From: a virus
DNA length: 43,545 nucleotides
Reading direction: 5' to 3' (one strand)
IMG/VR virus record: IMGVR_UViG_3300021961_000189
Span: 1-43,545 of that record
Shown: in pieces, positions 27,501-37,255 of the stretch
Numbering within the stretch: position 1 is the stretch's first letter
Layout of the letters: every line of letters begins with the position of its first letter
Made by a program: the position numbers and the translations under genes
The notes under the pieces: generated by a model
What the model was told of the DNA's origin: nothing
The model's input: only the letters and a program-made list of their open reading frames with translations
Databases searched by the model: none

Positions 27501-30500
27501 TTCATAATTTCAGAACCAATCTGAAGTAGATCGCCACCAAAAATAGATGAAATTCCAGACAAATACAAATCATCCTGACTCGCAAATAATTGACGATCAA
27601 GAGAAGTTGTAAGTGCTGTTGAAACTATTGGAGATTGAATATAGTTATCAATTGTAATCAAACACTTCGCATTCTGATTCGTTGATGTAAATGTATGAGA
27701 TGTTCCTATTCCAACACTAGTGATATTGAAATATTCTGGAACAACTTTAAGTGCTTTTTCTGCTGTATCCGTAAGTCTTATCTTATTTGAGTCAATCTTA
27801 ATAGCAAATACAGAACTTGGAAGTTTATCTGTAGTTCCAATACCGGTAATTGTAGTTGATGCTATTCCAATGTTTTCCGTTGTTCCAACCCCAGGAGTTG
27901 AATAAACTAATTCTTCACCAGTAACGAAGAAGTGATTTGGTATTGTGATCGCACTTGGAACTTCCAAACCTGCAGCCGAACCAATAATATTTTCATCAGT
28001 AGAATCAATATATCTTTCGAATACATCATATCCACCATATTGAAGTCTAAATGCTCGTTTTATGTCTGAATTTGTTCCGGAATAATTTCCATACTGTGTA
28101 TCAATATACGCATTTGTATAATCAATTGAAACTATATCAGATCCAGAATCAACGTACTTCATGTAGTTGTAGAAAGTTCTAACCTCAGCATTAATACCAG
28201 CATTTGGAGTGAAAGTTAATCTAACAATGTCACCAGTTACTGAAGCACCAAAAGTACCAAGTCCACTGGATGGAGCATTAGTGCTGGTAATATTTCCATA
28301 TTCAGTTAAAAATGTATCGGAATAATCTGGACCATTATCAATAAGCATCAATTCAGAAACTTGATGATGATTATTATCTGGATCGGAAACTTGTACTATG
28401 AAATACGCACCATTAAAAGTTCCATTGCTATATTCAGCAATAGCGTTTTCTGTTGGTGATCCGCTAGCAGCAATAGAAGTTGGCAATGCTCCGATTTCAG
28501 AATGATTAAGGGCAAAAGATCCTACTCCTACACCTTCAGATGATATTGCCACAACAATGGTGTTTACTGTAGATGCCACAGAAACGTTTGGAACAAAGTC
28601 AATCTTAACGTTGGAACCATCAATGTATGGATGATAAGTTCCAAATCCAGATCCAACATATCCACTTTCCCCTATTGTTACCAGTTGGCCATATTCTAAA
28701 AGATCAACATCAGTACCATCATGAATGAGAGTTAATTCATCATACTCATATTCACCATCAGCAGTTTTTACCTCAACAAGAACTTTGGCAGAACCAAAAG
28801 TATTGCCGATGCTTACAATATTCGTTGTCACTCCAACAGATACTGACGTACTAGTTGTCTCTATTTTTACTGATCCTCCAAAGTAACTAGATCCTACACT
28901 TGTAGCAATGTCTCCAATATTGTATGATAGTGTGAAAACATTGTAAGAGTTATCTTCAAATTTGGTTGGATAGAATTGTAATACACCATCAGTTCCGTCG
29001 AGTGTATAATCAAATGAACCCAAATCTAATTGAGTTTCAACTCTTGCGTACTGATTCAAATATCCATTTCCATTAGAGTCATGAAGAACACTAACGAACA
29101 TAATTTGTGCTTCGGAAGTATAATCTACGTCTTGAACATAAGTTAAAAACTTATGTGCCTTAGCATCAGAAATAGGCCAACTAACAACATTATTGAATCT
29201 AGTTGGTCTTGGATTGCTATTGAAAGTGTCAGCAACATTATCAACATTAAGAACCCTGTTTCCTATAGACTCTTCATAATCAGTTAGAATTTTATTGCTA
29301 AAAATAATATTATCCGAAAAACCAGACTTATAATTTTCTTTAACTCTATCAAAATTATATACACAATTCAAATCAACATTTTCTACAAATTCAATAATCC
29401 TATCAAAATATGATTGAGTAGTTCCAAGACCAACGATTGCGTTTTCTTCTGGAGTAGTTTCTACTAAAAGATTTGAAAATCTCTTAAATCCAGAAGTATG
29501 GTTTAAAGATCCTACGATGTCATCCCATTGAGACATGTCAATTTTGGATTTTAAAGAATATGAAAACTTTTGATAGTAATCACTATCTTGTATTACTTGT
29601 CTAGTATCATTTAAAAATCCACTAACATCTTCCCATCCAGATTCTACTCTGGAAGAAGAATCTAAATCATAATTTGAATTGTATGAAATTATAGAAGAAA
29701 TAGTTCCTCTTGTTTTTGATGATTGTCCTTCTATAATATGTCCTTTAGAAAAATCATCATTTGTTCTAAGTTTTAAATAACCGTTTCTAGAATCCCATCT
29801 GTCCACAATTCCAGTCATGTTGGAATCATTTAAACAAATGACATCTTCATTTTGAACAAAATTTGTAGTTGTTAATTCAACTTCAAAAGTTGGGAAATGT
29901 TTCTTTGGAATAATTCTTCCGGCAGATCTAGCAACACTAAATGTTCCTGGAGTTTCTCCACTGGAAATATATCCATCAAGGCTAAAGGTTACGATTCCTA
30001 TTCCACCAATATTTTCATCAACAGATGAAACTACAAATAACTTATAATCATAATCTTTAGTATTGTAACCACGACCAGTATCTACTACAATTACTTGACC
30101 ATCTGGATTTGTTGAGGCAATACCAACACTAGTATTCTCAATCATAATTTCATCACCAACAGCAAATGGGAATGAACCACTTGTTGTAAATCCAGTGGAT
30201 AAGGTTACAGTAACATCCTTTGTTCCAGAATCATATGATATTGTAGAAATTCCTACACCATTTGTGTTTTGAGTTGGAAGAATTCTTGGTTTTACCTTGG
30301 AAATTCCATATGTATTTCTAACAATTTGAAGTTGGTTTGTTCCAAATTCAAATCTCAGATCAACTTCTGTTTTTTGTTCTCCAGTTTGCCCATCAAATAG
30401 TAATACTTTTGGTGGAATGGTTCCATATCCAAATCCAAAAGAAGTAATTCCAACAGAATCGAGAATAGCAAGATTATCAATCTTAACAATTTCTGGAAGT

Positions 30501-33500
30501 TTTGCTGTTGGTCTCAGAGTCTTATCGTATGGATAATCAAATCCAATACTTCTCAATTTTGTTTTTTGAATGGATCCAATACTATCACTTAAAATTTCAA
30601 ATGCGGCATTAGATCCAATTCCACTCAGCACTCCAGTTATAGCTGGAAGTTTATAGTAATTTGATCCTTTATTGAAGGTTTTTAATTCAACAATAGATCC
30701 AATTCCAGTTAATGAATCTGTAGAATATTTGATCTCAGTACCGTTTTGAGTATATGACGATTGCTCAGGAATTTCCGATATTTCATATGTAAATGAAGTA
30801 GAAGAAGCAACGGAAACGGTTTGCTTTCCGGAATATTTGCTGTCAAGAATTTGTAATTGATTATATCCAATTACAGTGTCATCTATAACTAATCCCAGTT
30901 TTTCTGTTGGGATTGAATCGGTTGAAACAGGAATTAATTTATAATATAGAACCTTAGGTATTTTGTTATTTAAAGTTAGAGTAACTTTTCCGTTGACTCC
31001 AACGGTTCCTGTGCTAGAGACTTCAAAATCATCACTGTCAATAGATTTATTGAATTCGGTATAGAAATTATTGTCTATAAAAAGTCCAAATTTAAACGCA
31101 GGATACGCGACCGAATTTTTAATATATGTTAGCGAAGAATCTGATAGATCAAATTCTACTATAGAATTTTTATATACTTTAATTGGAGGATTTACAGGAG
31201 AGAATGTTGAATCTGAAGAACTAGTGATATTAACTACAGATGGAACATTGCTAATTGAATCTGTATATGTTTCTGATAATTTAATAGTATTCTTATCTAC
31301 AATTACCACATAATATATTTTTTCATTTACTAATCCACCAGCTGGTGAAGAAGAGGTATAAATGAGTGCTTGTCCAAGATTATATCCATGATTGTCTATC
31401 GTTATTTCATTTGTTGTTGTGTTTATTCCACCCGAAGATACATCTTTTTTGTCAACTATGATTCTTCTATTATAGTTGTTATAAGAAATTCCAAGTGAAG
31501 TTGTAAATCCTGGTCGAACATCAACATAAATTGTATCCGATGATTTTAGGCCATGAGTCTGTGATGTTGATACAGTTACGGTATTTTTGGAAGCAGAAAC
31601 TGTAATGACATTTGAATAATTTGTCTGGAAACTATGATTATCACCTGATCCAGTGTCTGTGAAATACAAAAGACCTAAAGATGATGTTGTACTTCCAACT
31701 CCAGCAAATGATCCAACACTATTAATTCCAACCTTTATAGTAGAAATACCAATCTGGTCGTCATTTATTTTTGCGACATATACTTTAGATTGATCTGAAA
31801 GAGTTACTGAGGTTGATATGCCATTAGTGGAAACTCCTATTGCAGATCCACCATTTAAATTATAGACCAATTCGTCTCCAGTGTTTAACTCATGTTTTGG
31901 TATGTACAGAACTTGTGTTGGTACAAATACTTGAGTGAGACCAGCTCCTGGATTTGAAAATACGATAGTTGTGCCAATACCAACTCCAGATTGAGTTCCA
32001 ATAGCAACAGTATCAACTGGGTTGAAATAAATTTCTCTATTGAGTTGGAAATTAAATGATGTTTTAAATCCTACAGAAGCACTAAACTTTCTTGGATCTT
32101 CATAGAAAACAGTAGTTGCTGTATGAGCAGATCCAGTAGTACTGGCAACTTCTCGCAATACTCTAATTCTAGATGATACTAAATCGACGTTTAAAATCTT
32201 GACTTTTTCATCTTCAATCAAAAAGACATCATTCACATTTACAGATTCTAATCCAGTCCCATACACAGAGAAATATGTGACTATACCTGTTGCTCCAGTG
32301 GTTCCAACTCCAGCACGAAGAACGAGAGTTGCCGTTGATATTCCGATATTATACTGACCAGACAAATCAGCTGCGGTTGTGCTGACTCCAGAAATGGTAA
32401 TCAGTTCTGAATTTTTAAAGTTGTGTGGAGAATCCGCATAGAAAGAATATTTTCCAGAACTTCCCGCTGGAATAACTTCAATAGAACTAACTGAAGTTGT
32501 AGCACAACTGATAGAAGATACTGATTTTCCACCAATTCTGGAAACCTTTACGTCAATTCCAAATCCATTAGTTTCAGCACTATCAAAAATTAAAGAGTCA
32601 TTAACCTTATAGTTTGTTCCTCCAGTCAAAATGCCAACATAATCAATTCCACCAGGAGAAGCATAAGTTACTTTTGAAATTTGATCGCTTTGAAGTTTAT
32701 ATGGTCTTTCTACATAATTGTAAGAAGAAATATCTTGATCAAGATTGTAGAATTTAGTATTTCTTATCCACCCATTTCCCTGTACATCATATGAATCGTG
32801 GTTGGAAGATTTTAAATAATTAAGGGAAGATGGTTTTGAATAAAAGGATTTGCCAATCAGATATGGAAATTGTGGTGATTTATAATTTTTAAATACTCCC
32901 TGAGAATCTGGAGTCTCTGAAAGAGTAGAAAAATATGCGTAAGTTCCTTTTGGAAATTCTGGAGTTACGCAGAATCTTCCATTGTTCTCATCAAGAACAA
33001 ATTCATCCGAAGAACTTACATACTCATAGTCTTCCACAAAAAACCCTTCAGGGAAGACTGATGTTGGTGGCCTATTAGATTTTAGTTTTAATTTATAACC
33101 AGATTTCATCTGAGTTACAATACCACCCGATTTGTTCAAGTACCCAAAAGGACCATAAATTGGATTTCCGTCATAGGCCCATCCAATAATAGCAGAGTGA
33201 TTTTTTGAAGTTATTTTTTCAGCACCATTATCAATAACTAAGTCTGGATTGTTATATTGAGTATTGCCACTTTGATCCGTAGTATATAAAAGTCCTCTCA
33301 ATAATCTTGGAGCATAAAGATGAACATATTGGAGACCAAAACTATCATTTAATCCATCGGTGATGAAACCATCATCACTAAAAATATTTGTACTGTATTT
33401 TTTAAATTGGTTTATATTCCAAGTTTGAATTTTTGATCTTAATGACGCATTTTTTCCTGGATACGTTACACTTATTGAGGTTTTTCCTTTAATATATCCA

Positions 33501-35749
33501 GTTCCTTTATTGATTATATTGACCGATGTTATTCTTCCACCAGAAATTACTGGACTTAAAATACATCCCTGTCCTGTTTCAGAATTAACTGATATCTTAG
33601 GAATAGCATTGATATTTGATCCACCGTTATTAACTATTACTTCGATTACTTGTCCATTTGATACGATGGGTGTTAATTGGGCATCTGAACCAGTTTGGAT
33701 AGTAATTTCTGGAAGACGAATATAATTTAAAACTTCAGAAGAACCATATCCAACTCCAGAATTTTGTAAGTTGACAGAAACTATTCTTCCCCTAACAATG
33801 GGTAAAACTCTGGCTTCAAAAGTTTCTGATCCTACAGAAGAAATACCAATTTTTCCAGAAACAGAAACTGAAATATCAGGATAATTAAAATGATGTATAC
33901 CATCTTCTGGGAGTAACTTTCCATATCTTTGTGGAGAAGTTAGATTTATAAACTGTCTGGTTCTATAGTAATATTCTACATCTGCTGAAGAACCTATTTG
34001 GGAAAGTCTAATAGTGTCCGAATCAACGACAGTAACATAATATTCTGTTCCTGAAGTCAATCCTCCAATTTCAGTATCATCTGTCGTATACTTAATTTTT
34101 TCTCCAGAAGAGTACCCATGAGAATTTATTGTAATATGATTTAGTGCTGTAGATACTCCAACTACTGTTGTTTTTTTATTTTCATACCCTTCTCCAGTAG
34201 AAGTGAGGTTAATAGACGATACAACTTTTTTTGTTTGTTCTGCCAGAAAGGTGTGTCTACCAACGCCATAATCAGTAAAAATTACTGTATTGATTCCAGA
34301 AACAGCATCTTGATATGTTTTGTGTAATTTTATATTTGTGGAATTTTGTACAGAAACAAAATATGAAGCTCCTGTTGATAGTCCCGAGATAGCATTTTGT
34401 CCATTTGGTTTATAAATTACTTTTTCATAATCTCTGAATTTGTGATAGGTGGAGAATCCAATAGATGAAGTTGATCCCAGAGTAACTAATCCAAATCTTT
34501 CTTCACTATTGAAATTAATTTCATGTTGAACAAATTTTACACTTGCTTTTGCTGTAGCATTTTTTCCATTTCCTCCAGTTATTATAACTTTTGGTTCATC
34601 TATGTAATCAAATCCACCATCAAGCAAGTCTATTCTTTCAAAAGATCCTCTTATAGCTAAGTTTCCAGTTGCTCCAATTCCAGTTAAATCTGAAATAACT
34701 AAATTTGGTGGAGTAATTACATCATATCCTTCACCAGAATTGTCAACAGAGATTGATTTCAATTCACCATAATGAATGAAATCCAAAGATTTGTAGTTTA
34801 AAATCTCAACACCATTTAAAAGAATCCCGTTTTTAGTTCCAGGAAAAGTTTCTGTTTGGTTTAAATCATTATTTTGTTTTGGGATTTCTCTGAAAAGTTT
34901 TTGATGTGCTAAAGTTTTTCCTTTAAACTTATATGGTTCTATAGAATTATTCGTGACTGAAATAGGTTCAGTGGTAATATATTCTTCAGAATATAATTGA
35001 CTTCTACTTTTTGCTAATTTTATTGATGTTGGATCAGAAAGTCTCTTTACAAAATAAACACCTTCCTCAGCAATACCAGTCTGAGTGGTGGTTGTTGTTA
35101 TTGTGTTACCGTCAACATCAGTACTGGTAGTAGTTACTTTTTGTGGCGTATAATATACAGCGTCTCCAGTATAAAATCCATGATCCCCAGATGAGATTAT
35201 TTTAAATGTGTCTGTAGAATTTGATCCAGTTGGAGGAAAAGTTCCACTAAAAGTGATTACATTTTTTTCTACTCCTAGAGAAGTAGTATTAAAATGTGGA
35301 ATAGATGAAGATGCTACTAAAGTACTTTCATCCTTTTTATATACATTTTGTACGTTTGCTGAAATTTGGGAAATATCAAAGTTTTTTGCGTTCCCTTTTA
35401 AAATATTTTTTCTTACTTCAATGGAATTCACAGAAACATTATCAAGATTCCCTTGATCACCTATGGTTATTGTTTTACTTCCATTAACTGAATAAACTTT
35501 TGAGGTTCCGCTAAAATTATTACCAGTAATAGTTAAAGTGTCACCAACTCTAAAAATGTGATTATTATTGAGAGTTAATTTATATCTAAAATTAGATACA
35601 TTAATTTTTTCCAATGTATCTACTTTATACGTAGTAGCAGTATTTAAAATCCAAGAATTAGCCGCAGCATCATTTGCGACTACTCCCAGTGTTTTAACTT
35701 GAATGGTGTCACCCTTCTCGTAATATTTGCTATTCAACTGCTGCGACAT
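24539..35749 (-). CDS. Giant 3736-aa virion protein with YHYH-type domain
   Basis: The largest gene in the window (11.2 kb), in the slot of T4 gene 7. The product is beta-rich with many GYT-type repeats (INLTSTGEGYENKKTT, VNIINKGTGYIKGKTSI, HITSVGSGYTSTNVPNV, VISDGGVGYTTAPSVIVGNP). Around residues 845-970 lies a YHYH-type domain: HSAIIGWAYDGNPIYGPFGY, FFVEDYEYVSSSDEFVLDEN, NGRFCVTPEFPKGTYAYF. A central part (about 1950-2150) is more ordinary globular sequence with aromatic-rich helices. Near residue 2730 is the SEIMKVQSVGVGSTNIIRVR module. It ends FGYYSFGKIMTNAR and FVPLKIQDYIV. Likely a very large baseplate or peripheral tail component. Homology to gp7 is not shown by eye. Confidence 0.85.
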   Translation of the reverse strand: MSQQLNSKYYEKGDTIQVKTLGVVANDAAANSWILNTATTYKVDTLEKINVSNFRYKLTLNNNHIFRVGDTLTITGNNFSGTSKVYSVNGSKTITIGDQGNLDNVSVNSIEVRKNILKGNAKNFDISQISANVQNVYKKDESTLVASSSIPHFNTTSLGVEKNVITFSGTFPPTGSNSTDTFKIISSGDHGFYTGDAVYYTPQKVTTTSTDVDGNTITTTTTQTGIAEEGVYFVKRLSDPTSIKLAKSRSQLYSEEYITTEPISVTNNSIEPYKFKGKTLAHQKLFREIPKQNNDLNQTETFPGTKNGILLNGVEILNYKSLDFIHYGELKSISVDNSGEGYDVITPPNLVISDLTGIGATGNLAIRGSFERIDLLDGGFDYIDEPKVIITGGNGKNATAKASVKFVQHEINFNSEERFGLVTLGSTSSIGFSTYHKFRDYEKVIYKPNGQNAISGLSTGASYFVSVQNSTNIKLHKTYQDAVSGINTVIFTDYGVGRHTFLAEQTKKVVSSINLTSTGEGYENKKTTVVGVSTALNHITINSHGYSSGEKIKYTTDDTEIGGLTSGTEYYVTVVDSDTIRLSQIGSSADVEYYYRTRQFINLTSPQRYGKLLPEDGIHHFNYPDISVSVSGKIGISSVGSETFEARVLPIVRGRIVSVNLQNSGVGYGSSEVLNYIRLPEITIQTGSDAQLTPIVSNGQVIEVIVNNGGSNINAIPKISVNSETGQGCILSPVISGGRITSVNIINKGTGYIKGKTSISVTYPGKNASLRSKIQTWNINQFKKYSTNIFSDDGFITDGLNDSFGLQYVHLYAPRLLRGLLYTTDQSGNTQYNNPDLVIDNGAEKITSKNHSAIIGWAYDGNPIYGPFGYLNKSGGIVTQMKSGYKLKLKSNRPPTSVFPEGFFVEDYEYVSSSDEFVLDENNGRFCVTPEFPKGTYAYFSTLSETPDSQGVFKNYKSPQFPYLIGKSFYSKPSSLNYLKSSNHDSYDVQGNGWIRNTKFYNLDQDISSYNYVERPYKLQSDQISKVTYASPGGIDYVGILTGGTNYKVNDSLIFDSAETNGFGIDVKVSRIGGKSVSSISCATTSVSSIEVIPAGSSGKYSFYADSPHNFKNSELITISGVSTTAADLSGQYNIGISTATLVLRAGVGTTGATGIVTYFSVYGTGLESVNVNDVFLIEDEKVKILNVDLVSSRIRVLREVASTTGSAHTATTVFYEDPRKFSASVGFKTSFNFQLNREIYFNPVDTVAIGTQSGVGIGTTIVFSNPGAGLTQVFVPTQVLYIPKHELNTGDELVYNLNGGSAIGVSTNGISTSVTLSDQSKVYVAKINDDQIGISTIKVGINSVGSFAGVGSTTSSLGLLYFTDTGSGDNHSFQTNYSNVITVSASKNTVTVSTSQTHGLKSSDTIYVDVRPGFTTSLGISYNNYNRRIIVDKKDVSSGGINTTTNEITIDNHGYNLGQALIYTSSSPAGGLVNEKIYYVVIVDKNTIKLSETYTDSISNVPSVVNITSSSDSTFSPVNPPIKVYKNSIVEFDLSDSSLTYIKNSVAYPAFKFGLFIDNNFYTEFNKSIDSDDFEVSSTGTVGVNGKVTLTLNNKIPKVLYYKLIPVSTDSIPTEKLGLVIDDTVIGYNQLQILDSKYSGKQTVSVASSTSFTYEISEIPEQSSYTQNGTEIKYSTDSLTGIGSIVELKTFNKGSNYYKLPAITGVLSGIGSNAAFEILSDSIGSIQKTKLRSIGFDYPYDKTLRPTAKLPEIVKIDNLAILDSVGITSFGFGYGTIPPKVLLFDGQTGEQKTEVDLRFEFGTNQLQIVRNTYGISKVKPRILPTQNTNGVGISTISYDSGTKDVTVTLSTGFTTSGSFPFAVGDEIMIENTSVGIASTNPDGQVIVVDTGRGYNTKDYDYKLFVVSSVDENIGGIGIVTFSLDGYISSGETPGTFSVARSAGRIIPKKHFPTFEVELTTTNFVQNEDVICLNDSNMTGIVDRWDSRNGYLKLRTNDDFSKGHIIEGQSSKTRGTISSIISYNSNYDLDSSSRVESGWEDVSGFLNDTRQVIQDSDYYQKFSYSLKSKIDMSQWDDIVGSLNHTSGFKRFSNLLVETTPEENAIVGLGTTQSYFDRIIEFVENVDLNCVYNFDRVKENYKSGFSDNIIFSNKILTDYEESIGNRVLNVDNVADTFNSNPRPTRFNNVVSWPISDAKAHKFLTYVQDVDYTSEAQIMFVSVLHDSNGNGYLNQYARVETQLDLGSFDYTLDGTDGVLQFYPTKFEDNSYNVFTLSYNIGDIATSVGSSYFGGSVKIETTSTSVSVGVTTNIVSIGNTFGSAKVLVEVKTADGEYEYDELTLIHDGTDVDLLEYGQLVTIGESGYVGSGFGTYHPYIDGSNVKIDFVPNVSVASTVNTIVVAISSEGVGVGSFALNHSEIGALPTSIAASGSPTENAIAEYSNGTFNGAYFIVQVSDPDNNHHQVSELMLIDNGPDYSDTFLTEYGNITSTNAPSSGLGTFGASVTGDIVRLTFTPNAGINAEVRTFYNYMKYVDSGSDIVSIDYTNAYIDTQYGNYSGTNSDIKRAFRLQYGGYDVFERYIDSTDENIIGSAAGLEVPSAITIPNHFFVTGEELVYSTPGVGTTENIGIASTTITGIGTTDKLPSSVFAIKIDSNKIRLTDTAEKALKVVPEYFNITSVGIGTSHTFTSTNQNAKCLITIDNYIQSPIVSTALTTSLDRQLFASQDDLYLSGISSIFGGDLLQIGSEIMKVQSVGVGSTNIIRVRRAWLGTVRAGYSTGSVITKITGNYNIVNNTLNFVEAPYGNNPLSSTTNPPDSRDWTGITTSSTFQGRVFLRSGTPGGTTETYSKNYVFDDISSNFNGTENIFTLTADGSNTTGIENENSILLINDIFQIPGTARDYTLQEVTGITSAVFGDDGQTITYDVNSSNLPVGGVIVSVGSSAGFGYQPLVSAGGTATVSVAGTISAISIGNTGSGYRASNNYQVIASVATTVAAASTTITINDENSVFKYLDFLASGSTCTIGVGTYIKSTNIISVGATSVNIGIGSTSPYEIAANTTVVINIPDPQLGVVRVGVASSSVGVTTVTHIGVATISNGHLLPTVHITSVGSGYTSTNVPNVVIEDPLSYENIPLVYQTDGLASPSTGVGTQAKASIVVGFGSDVIDFEISNTGFGYGENQYLTVPTGGVAGIPTDPTLGGNFERFSIFIERTYTDKFAGWTVGQLQTLDNFSEEFDGEKTDFQLKIGGNITSIIASKGSSIVIQDVLLVFYNNILQVPGEGYTFNGGSTIIFPEPPKSGDTVDILFYKGNGSIDVTSVDVLETVKQGDTLQITYDPSLSQSKFLEEDSRIVYSVDATDVVTTNAYYGPGNVNNVTLERPVIWCKQTEDRIINGKRVAKDRDQYKANIYPVTNVIQTVGVGSTHIYVESVLPLFNQQNESSISLSFQDDILLVSQNEKVAAAATAVVSSGGTISSIVISDGGVGYTTAPSVIVGNPVGLGTTQRAAAVASITSGVVTSITITGSGGTGYASTNPPVVLIEPPTTLTERINSGVSFSGDFGTIVGVATTSVVGVASTGLILSLFIPNDSVLKDTDIVGTAITVSSLSIGDYFVVKGSNIGLGVTSISSGSETVGVGTTCIDNVYQVVGSATTQRNIVGFGTTTVNDITVSLLSYNGYDFSVLGVSTQSNFGYYSFGKIMTNARTSTSEFPFYNQNGLAGISTSSYVRRFVPLKIQDYIV

Positions 35750-35771
35750 ATCTGCCCAAGGACTTTTTTAC

Positions 35772-35779
35772 TTATTTAG
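35772..35779 (-). promoter_or_regulatory. T4-type late promoter (CTAAATAA) for the giant gene
   Basis: CTAAATAA on the minus strand, 22 nt upstream of the 3736-aa gene, overlapping the stop of the 492-aa gene. Confidence 0.62.
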
Positions 35780-37254
35780 TAACTATACCCACCACTTCCT
35801 CCTTCGGAGGGAGTTAAACTATTACTTGAATTTGTGGAAAAATTAACTCCAGATGTGTTTCTCATAGCAGAAGAAGTTCCATACTGTTCTGGGTTGGCTA
35901 GACTTTCTTCCTTTGTATCATAGATGTATGAATGTTGCCTTGAAGTGTGTCTGGGACCCACCATCTTTCTATTATTATGGATATGATATGGCCCATAATA
36001 TGGTTTTCCGTTCACCCAACCAATTAGTTTTCCAACATAAAGATCAGATAGAACATTTACAATTCTAACAGAAACTACAGTATCATCATTTAAAGTTACT
36101 GTAGCAAATGTATTAATTCCAACAGTAGTTTCATTTGTCACACTGCCACTAATTCCAGTAACTCCATAAAATTGAGTTAAAGATTTAGAAGTATACGAAA
36201 CTATTCCAGCAGTTCTATCGGAGTAAGTCAGTCTTAATTCTCCAGAAGTTGGAAAACCTACTGTTGAATCAACATCAAATGTTTTTGATAATGGAGTGTA
36301 ATTACCGATAAGTTTTGTTTTTGGATGAGAAACAAACTTACCATATTCTGCCCCCTCATATTGAAGATCTCTACTATAGTTTGCGTCAAAACTAATCCTG
36401 TAGTAATCAGTTGTAGCTCCCCCAACTAGAATTCTTTCAACATCAACTACTGGAGCGTATGATTTGTAAATAATATCCTTATATGCGTTCTGATAAAGGG
36501 TGTATCCACGTATATCCATTACATTACCAGATATTGGTTCCACCACCATATCTTTGGTGATTTTATATAAAGATTGAGATGGTGTAAAAAGATTTTCTGC
36601 TGGTTTTATTATTTCAACATCTTCTCCATATAATGCTTTGAAAAGGATCTTAAACGATTCATCTGTTCCTTTTGATGAATAAAAATCTTTTGATTGTTTA
36701 ATGAATAAATTTTGGTCAAGATTACCATAAAGATCTCTATCTTCTAATCCTGGAAGAAACTGATATTTTACTTTTGTCAGAAATGAGGATAAGAAATCAA
36801 TACTTAAGTTTTCTACTGTAGAATTAGCAGAATGTGAAGTAGAATTGCTTGATGAAAAAACAAAACTATTATTTGAATTATTTTTTACATGACCTTGAAA
36901 ACCACGGACACAACCTGTAAAACTAAATGCCGTCTTTCCAGTATATGTGATAATTTCACTGTCAATTCTAATTAGACCATATTCATCAGGAAATCCATTT
37001 GTATTATCAACTACTATAGTTGTTTCAGTGCCTTCGATGTCCGATCTCAATATAGCAGATCTAATAACATTGGCATTATTGTTTAACTTAATGTACCTAT
37101 CAATATTCTGAATTAAATCAATAGGTGCTCCCTGAAATTCTTGAGAAAGATAATATTGAGACAAAAATTCCCCAATTAGAGGAAATTCACTCCTGACATA
37201 AAACGGGAGTTGATTTTTTACAATTGTCTTAAAAGGAACTCTAGTTTGTGTCAT
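35776..37254 (-). CDS. 492-aa baseplate-region structural protein
   Basis: Starts MTQTRVPFKTIVKNQLPFYV with RSEFPLIGEFLSQYYLSQEF, a motif set shared by T4-like cyanophage proteins encoded right after gp6. Residues 70-115 hold the shared module (TTIVVDNTNGFPDEYGLIRI, DSEIITYTG, CVRGFQGH). YSSKGTDESFKILFKALYGE (about 195-215) is a conserved helical stretch. The C-terminal region has GKPYYGPYHIHNNRKMVGPR followed by HSYIYDTKEES, rich in aromatic and His residues and similar in flavour to YHYH domains. It starts 1 nt after gp6. It probably contributes to the baseplate wedge; it may take part of the role of T4 gp7, which is inference from gene order only. Confidence 0.82.
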   Translation of the reverse strand: MTQTRVPFKTIVKNQLPFYVRSEFPLIGEFLSQYYLSQEFQGAPIDLIQNIDRYIKLNNNANVIRSAILRSDIEGTETTIVVDNTNGFPDEYGLIRIDSEIITYTGKTAFSFTGCVRGFQGHVKNNSNNSFVFSSSNSTSHSANSTVENLSIDFLSSFLTKVKYQFLPGLEDRDLYGNLDQNLFIKQSKDFYSSKGTDESFKILFKALYGEDVEIIKPAENLFTPSQSLYKITKDMVVEPISGNVMDIRGYTLYQNAYKDIIYKSYAPVVDVERILVGGATTDYYRISFDANYSRDLQYEGAEYGKFVSHPKTKLIGNYTPLSKTFDVDSTVGFPTSGELRLTYSDRTAGIVSYTSKSLTQFYGVTGISGSVTNETTVGINTFATVTLNDDTVVSVRIVNVLSDLYVGKLIGWVNGKPYYGPYHIHNNRKMVGPRHTSRQHSYIYDTKEESLANPEQYGTSSAMRNTSGVNFSTNSSNSLTPSEGGSGGYSY

Positions 37255-37255
37255 T

